This document shows, piece by piece, positions 6,795 through 10,233 of a stretch of 10,233 nt of DNA (its first letter is position 1; every line of letters starts with the position of its first letter). The notes beneath the pieces are model-generated. The model did not search any database. It saw nothing but the letters and a program-made list of their open reading frames with translations, and was not told the DNA's origin. The translations under genes and the position numbers were made by a program. The stretch spans positions 1 to 10,233 of the forward strand of contig JAFIHO010000259.1 of NCBI GenBank assembly GCA_017849395.1, written 5' to 3'. This stretch comes from Hyphomicrobiales bacterium (GTDB lineage Bacteria > Pseudomonadota > Alphaproteobacteria > Micropepsales > Micropepsaceae).

Positions 6795-7301
6795 GGAATC
6801 GGTGGGTAGAGGGACAGCGCATCACTCTAGCAGTTGCCCCGGCCGGGATCACGCGGCGTTCAGAGCCCGTGACATCGCCTGGCTGACATGGCCCGCAAGC
6901 TGTCCCACCGCCCCGATCTCGAAATCGGTGAAGGCGCGTCGGTCGCGCCAATAGGCCCCCATTGCCGCCATGGGCGTGTTCATACCGATGGGGGACATGA
7001 TCAGGCTTTTGTCGAAGGTCTTGCGATAGACGTCATGCGGAATACGTTCGTCGGCAAAAATGTCCGGCACCACCGCCGTCTTGCCGTTCAGCATCGCCCA
7101 GCCCGAGATGCAGTGGGTCATGGGGAATTTCTGCCCCTTCCACAGGGGTGAGATCGCGTCTTCTTCCACATAGTGACAGAAACCATTGTCGCGCAGCACG
7201 AAGGTGACGCCGTCCGCCGAACAGGCGGCCCGGGCGGAGGAGCGGACGATCTCGATGATTTCCGCCTGGTACCGAGCCATGTCCAGCCGGTCGCGGGCCA
7301 T
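6294..7301. repeat. Tandem duplication within the GAF array
   Basis: The segment 6294-6743 (GAF gene 2) is repeated at 6852-7301 (GAF gene 3) with a fixed offset of 558 bp and no gap in the protein alignment. Nucleotide identity is visibly high, for example around 6421-6550 against 6979-7108. The repeat is confined to coding sequence; the first 17-18 codons and the spacer between the genes differ. Confidence 0.85.
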
Positions 7302-7355
7302 CTCGATCAGCCTGGCCTGGATATCCTGTGGATTGCGGGCGCCCTCTGCCTGCAC
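6849..7355 (-). CDS. Stand-alone GAF-domain protein 3 (first gene of the array)
   Basis: This 168-residue GAF-only protein is the upstream member of the three-gene leftward array. The frame stays open back to 7760, but that part overlaps dnaG antisense and is not real. I chose the GTG at 7355 because GAGGAG lies nine bases upstream and the resulting length matches GAF protein 2 (167). Segments are CSADGVTFVLR (45-55), VEEDAISPLWKGQKFP (63-78), CISGWAM (82-88) and IPHDVYRKTFDKSLIMSP (105-122). Asp115 replaces the Val found at this place in both other copies, a one-base change in an otherwise conserved stretch, which might alter the domain. It is divergent from dnaG across a 114-bp spacer. The ligand and partner are unknown. 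Confidence 0.85.
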   Translation of the reverse strand: MQAEGARNPQDIQARLIEMARDRLDMARYQAEIIEIVRSSARAACSADGVTFVLRDNGFCHYVEEDAISPLWKGQKFPMTHCISGWAMLNGKTAVVPDIFADERIPHDVYRKTFDKSLIMSPIGMNTPMAAMGAYWRDRRAFTDFEIGAVGQLAGHVSQAMSRALNAA

Positions 7356-7469
7356 GATCTGTATCTCCTCGTACCGAAGACTTCTATTATCGCGATGGCT
7401 GCCGGTTGGCTGCGCAAGGGAGCATTTTTCCGGGCTGGCTGCTTTATATTCTGTTAATTGCGGTCCCCA
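7356..7469. promoter_or_regulatory. Divergent dnaG / GAF-array promoter region
   Basis: The 114-bp spacer must hold the start signals of the GAF operon (leftward) and probably of dnaG (rightward). A TATATT at 7445-7450 could be a -10 for dnaG, but no convincing -35 precedes it. On the other strand a GATAAT (complement of 7386-7391) could be a -10 for the GAF genes, again without a good -35. TGGCTGC occurs three times in direct orientation (7396-7402, 7407-7413, 7436-7442). The leftward ribosome site GAGGAG lies at about 7365-7370. Confidence 0.4.
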
Positions 7470-9254
7470 ATGCGCTACGGCGAAGGCTTGCTGGAAGAGA
7501 TAAGGCGGCGGACCGATCTGGTTGCCCTGGTCGCCCGTCGGGTCAAGCTTGTCCGCAAGGGCCGGGTGATGTGGGGCTGCTGCCCCTTCCACGCCGAGAA
7601 ATCGCCCAGCTTCAAGGTCGAGAATGAGCGGCGCCTGTACAAATGTTTCGGCTGCGGCGCGGGCGGCGATGCCTTCAAGTGGCTGATGGAAACAGAAGGC
7701 CTGACCTTTCCCGAAGCGGTCGGCAAGCTGGCGGGCGAAGCAGGCGTCGAACTCCCCCAATGGTCGCCGGATGATGAAGCGCGGGAGCAGAAGAAAAAAT
7801 CGCTCTATGAAATCGTAGAACTGGCCGCCGCCTTTTACGAAGCACAGTTGCGTGAGGCGAATGGGCGCGAGGCCCGCGATTATATCAAGGGCAGGGGCCT
7901 GGACGGCGCGGCGGCCAAACAGTTCCGGCTCGGCTATGCGCCGTCATCGGGCCATGCGCTGATTGCCCATCTTACCAGCCACAACATCACCCAGGACGAC
8001 ATGATCTCGGCGGGCCTAGCCCGTCCAGCAGAGGATGGGCGTCCGATGCGCGATTTTTTCTTCAATCGGGTGATGTTTCCCATCGGTGACGGGCGCGGCC
8101 GCATCATCGCCTTTGGCGGGCGCGCGCTGGAAGCCGACGCCAAGCCCAAATACATCAACAGCAGCGAAAACACGCTGTTTTCCAAGGGTTTCAATCTCTA
8201 CAATTTCGCTACCGCCCGGGCCGCCGCGATCAAGGCGGGCACCATCATCCTGGCCGAAGGCTATATGGATGTGATCGCGCTGGTGCGTGCAGGCTTCGCC
8301 CATGCCGTCGCGCCGCTGGGCACCGCGCTGACCGAAGACCAGTTACAGCTTCTGTGGCGCACCGCCCCCGAACCGATCCTGGCGTTCGACGGCGACACCG
8401 CGGGCCAAAAGGCCGCGCACCGCGCCGCGCATCTGGCGCTGCCCCATCTGAAGGCGGGTCATTCGCTGCGCTTCGCCTTCCTGCCATCCGGCGAGGACCC
8501 GGACAGTTTCATCGCCCAGAGCGGCGCCCATGCCATGCAGAAGCTGCTGGACGAGGCGCTCCCCTTGTTCGATCTGCTGTGGCGGGGCGAGACCGAAGGC
8601 AAGGATTTCTCCACCCCGGAACGCCGGGCCGGGCTGGAACATAGCCTGCGCGAGCTGACCAGCCAGATCACCGACGCAAAAGTGGCGGAATATTACCGCC
8701 GGGGTTTCGACGAGAAGGTGTTCGAGAGTTTCAAGAAACGCCAGCCCACCCCGCCCCAGGCCCGCCAGACCTATGGTGGTCCCCCGCGCCGCGCGGGAAA
8801 ATTTACAAGCGCATTCCGTCCCCGCCCCCAGCCGGGCACCCCTGAGGCTGTGTCTCCTGCCGTTCGGGCCAGTCTTTTGGCTCGCCAGGGGGGCGCCCGG
8901 CGGGTCAAGGAGATGGAACTGGGGGCCCTGCTGGTCGAGGCCCCCGATATCGCCCTGACCCATGCAGAAATGCTCGCGGAATTACGTCTTTTCGACCCTT
9001 CGCTTGACAGGCTGCGGCACGAACTTCTAAACCTCGCGGCCTCCGGCTCCAGCCTTGAAAAGGCTGGGGTCCAAACCCATTTTGCCAGACTGGGAATGGC
9101 CGATCTGCTTGCGCAGTTTGCCGGGCGGCCCAACTCCAGCGGAGAGACGGCGCCAGAGCATGACCCTGAAGCCCGTTTCCTTCGTGCCGTCCGGGATTTG
9201 CGCGAAATGGCCGACCCGCCGTCCCATCGGGCGGCGCCGGAAATTTACAGGTAG
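7470..9254 (+). CDS. dnaG: DNA primase DnaG
   Basis: The 594-residue primase makes RNA primers for lagging-strand and initiation synthesis. The N-terminal zinc domain has the CHC2 ligands Cys38, His41 (CPFH), Cys59 and Cys62 (CFGC). The catalytic core contains NRVMFPIGDGRGRIIAFGGR (199-218) and the TOPRIM acid residues Glu263 (AEGYMD) and Asp307/Asp309 (FDGDTAGQKAA). A Pro/Arg-rich linker at roughly 428-460 leads to the C-terminal helicase-binding domain, which is weakly conserved as usual. The frame also opens at a TTG at 7458, but the ATG at 7470 gives the usual MRYGEGLLEEIR start; neither has a clear ribosome site. Length is normal. It is followed by rpoD after 9 bp, the core of the classical macromolecular synthesis operon. 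Confidence 0.96.
   Translation: MRYGEGLLEEIRRRTDLVALVARRVKLVRKGRVMWGCCPFHAEKSPSFKVENERRLYKCFGCGAGGDAFKWLMETEGLTFPEAVGKLAGEAGVELPQWSPDDEAREQKKKSLYEIVELAAAFYEAQLREANGREARDYIKGRGLDGAAAKQFRLGYAPSSGHALIAHLTSHNITQDDMISAGLARPAEDGRPMRDFFFNRVMFPIGDGRGRIIAFGGRALEADAKPKYINSSENTLFSKGFNLYNFATARAAAIKAGTIILAEGYMDVIALVRAGFAHAVAPLGTALTEDQLQLLWRTAPEPILAFDGDTAGQKAAHRAAHLALPHLKAGHSLRFAFLPSGEDPDSFIAQSGAHAMQKLLDEALPLFDLLWRGETEGKDFSTPERRAGLEHSLRELTSQITDAKVAEYYRRGFDEKVFESFKKRQPTPPQARQTYGGPPRRAGKFTSAFRPRPQPGTPEAVSPAVRASLLARQGGARRVKEMELGALLVEAPDIALTHAEMLAELRLFDPSLDRLRHELLNLAASGSSLEKAGVQTHFARLGMADLLAQFAGRPNSSGETAPEHDPEARFLRAVRDLREMADPPSHRAAPEIYR
9004..9033 (+). promoter_or_regulatory. Candidate internal rpoD promoter inside dnaG
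   Basis: A perfect TTGACA (9004-9009) is followed after 17-18 bp by CTAAACC (9027-9033). The latter resembles the alphaproteobacterial -10 form GCTANAWC more than TATAAT, with spacing slightly long for that consensus. Transcription would start near 9040, about 225 bp before rpoD. In E. coli rpoD also has a promoter inside dnaG, so the position is sensible, but this is sequence inspection only. Confidence 0.3.
9045..9071 (+). repeat. Strong hairpin within the 3' part of dnaG
   Basis: CCAGCCTT (9049-9056), loop GAA, AAGGCTGG (9060-9067) is a perfect 8-bp stem. Outward pairing continues for four more pairs, two of them G-U, to 9045 and 9071. No run of T follows, so it is not an intrinsic terminator. 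It lies within coding sequence for SSLEKAGVQ, about 190 bp before rpoD, and immediately downstream of the candidate internal promoter. Confidence 0.55.
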
Positions 9255-9263
9255 CGAGCGTCA

Positions 9264-10233
9264 GTGAGCAAAGCGTCCCCTTCAAAAAAGCCCGCCAAAC
9301 AGGCCGCCAAGCCTGCGAAAAAGCCCGTGGGGAAGCCCGCCGCCAAGGCTGCCGCCACCCGTCCCGCCGCGACCAAGAAAAGCGCCAAGCCCGCGCCCAA
9401 GGCGGCGGTGAAGCCCGCCGCCCCGATCAAGACCGCCAAGCCCGAAGATCCCAAGCTGAAAAAGGCGGCGGCCGCCGCTGCCAAGCCTGAGCCCAAAAAG
9501 GCCCAGGTCCCGCCGCCTGCGCCCAAGCCCGGCGCCAAGATCGCGCCCAAGAAACCCGGCGAGAACGAGACCCCCGGCGACGCCGACAGCCCCCTGCTGG
9601 ACATGTCGGATGTCGGCGTTCGCAAGATGATCGCCAAGGCCAAGGCCCGCGGCTATGTCACCTATGATGAACTGAACAAGGTGCTGCCCTCGGACAAGAC
9701 TTCGTCCGAGCAGATCGAAGACACGATGTCGATGCTCAACGAGATGGGCATCAATGTCATCGAAAGCGAAGAGGCCGAGGAAGGCGCCGACGAGCCGCCT
9801 CCCGCCGTCGCCGAAGGCAAGGCGCTCGCCACCACCAAGGCCGCGGGCGAACAGTATGACCGCACCGACGATCCGGTGCGCATGTATCTGCGCGAAATGG
9901 GCTCGGTGGAGCTTCTGTCGCGCGAAGGCGAAATCGCCATCGCCAAGCGCATCGAGGCAGGCCGCGAACTGATGATCGGCGCGCTGTGCGAGTCGCCGCT
10001 GACCTTCGAGGCGCTCACCGTTTGGCGCGACGAACTGAACGACGGCAAGGTTCTGCTGCGCGACATCATCGACCTGGAAGCCATGTATGGCGGCGGTCCC
10101 GATGGCGCGGCTGGTCCCGCCGCCGAAGGCGAAGCGCCCGCCAATGGCGCCGCCCCCGCCGAATTCAAGGCGCCGGAATTCAAGAAGCCCGCACCGCCGC
10201 CCGCCCCCGCGCCCAAGCCTGCCGCCCCGCCCG
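9264..10233 (+). CDS. rpoD: Primary sigma factor RpoD, N-terminal part, cut by the window end
   Basis: The first 323 codons of the housekeeping sigma factor are present; the core regions 2-4 lie beyond the edge. The frame from the GTG at 9264 gives a 113-residue Lys/Ala/Pro-rich tail (26 Lys), then region 1.1 (SDVGVRKMIAKAKARGYVTY from 115) and region 1.2 (DDPVRMYLREMGSVELLSRE from about 202). From about residue 276 a second low-complexity Ala/Pro/Lys stretch lies where the variable non-conserved region between 1.2 and 2 is expected. The ribosome site before the GTG is weak; an ATG at 9603, directly before region 1.1, is the alternative start and would remove the tail. The 9-bp gap to dnaG suggests cotranscription. 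Identity rests on regions 1.1-1.2 and synteny. Confidence 0.92.
   Translation, partial: MSKASPSKKPAKQAAKPAKKPVGKPAAKAAATRPAATKKSAKPAPKAAVKPAAPIKTAKPEDPKLKKAAAAAAKPEPKKAQVPPPAPKPGAKIAPKKPGENETPGDADSPLLDMSDVGVRKMIAKAKARGYVTYDELNKVLPSDKTSSEQIEDTMSMLNEMGINVIESEEAEEGADEPPPAVAEGKALATTKAAGEQYDRTDDPVRMYLREMGSVELLSREGEIAIAKRIEAGRELMIGALCESPLTFEALTVWRDELNDGKVLLRDIIDLEAMYGGGPDGAAGPAAEGEAPANGAAPAEFKAPEFKKPAPPPAPAPKPAAPP

Noticed and set aside
7458..7469. TTG start of dnaG at 7458
   Set aside because: It would add only four residues (MRSP) ahead of the usual MRYGEG-type start and has no better ribosome site than the ATG at 7470. It cannot be fully excluded.
7356..7760. N-terminal extension of GAF protein 3 back to an ATG at 7760
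   Set aside because: The extension would overlap the start of dnaG by nearly 300 bases and has no GAF-like sequence. The GTG at 7355 with GAGGAG upstream gives a length equal to the paralogue.
9245..10216. Two hydrophobic minus-strand open frames opposite rpoD, resembling Ala/Gly-rich membrane or secreted proteins
   Set aside because: They are the antisense of the Lys/Ala/Pro-rich rpoD codons (AAG, GCC, CCC read as Leu/Phe, Gly, Gly), which automatically produces such sequences; rpoD on the plus strand is real.

Overview
This window reads as a chromosomal segment of an alphaproteobacterium. The evidence is GC-rich coding throughout, an Irr-type Fur-family regulator divergent from a fabA-fabB-fabI cluster, and a carA / yqeY / dnaG / rpoD neighbourhood, an arrangement I know from alphaproteobacteria. 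The exact order or genus cannot be read from the sequence. I saw no tRNA, rRNA, insertion sequence, prophage gene or CRISPR array, and no gene-free stretch longer than 300 bases.

Left part (1-3184): the 5' part of an irr-like iron regulator runs leftwards off the edge. A 177-bp spacer separates it from a rightward cluster for unsaturated and saturated fatty acid synthesis: fabA (dehydratase/isomerase), fabB (ketoacyl-ACP synthase I) and fabI (enoyl-ACP reductase). All three have intact catalytic residues. The spacer carries a perfect TTAGAA-cgt-TTCTAA palindrome resembling the iron control element bound by Irr, so iron status may be coupled to irr itself, to fatty acid synthesis, or to both. 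A small four-helix membrane protein of unknown function follows fabI.

Middle part (3654-5762): leftward carA (glutaminase subunit of carbamoyl phosphate synthetase) is followed by a small unrecognised gene. Divergent from carA is yqeY (GatB/YqeY family). The 143-bp carA/yqeY spacer contains a plausible carA promoter bracketed by a perfect 9-bp inverted repeat.

Right part (5781-10233): three leftward, tandem, stand-alone GAF-domain genes sit between yqeY and dnaG. Each is about 165 residues and is essentially only a GAF domain of the kind normally found at the front of alphaproteobacterial sensor kinases, without any kinase part. Two of the three are recent duplicates (about 82 % identical over 150 residues by hand alignment). 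This small sensor-like array is the least ordinary content of the window. Divergent from it lie dnaG (primase, intact) and, 9 bp downstream, the start of rpoD (primary sigma factor, cut by the window end). RpoD has an unusual 113-residue Lys/Ala/Pro-rich tail ahead of region 1.1. A strong hairpin and a TTGACA box inside the 3' end of dnaG may mark an internal rpoD promoter or processing site.

Most genes here are housekeeping. The candidates for something new are the GAF array, the two spacer operators and the RpoD tail. None can be proved from sequence alone.
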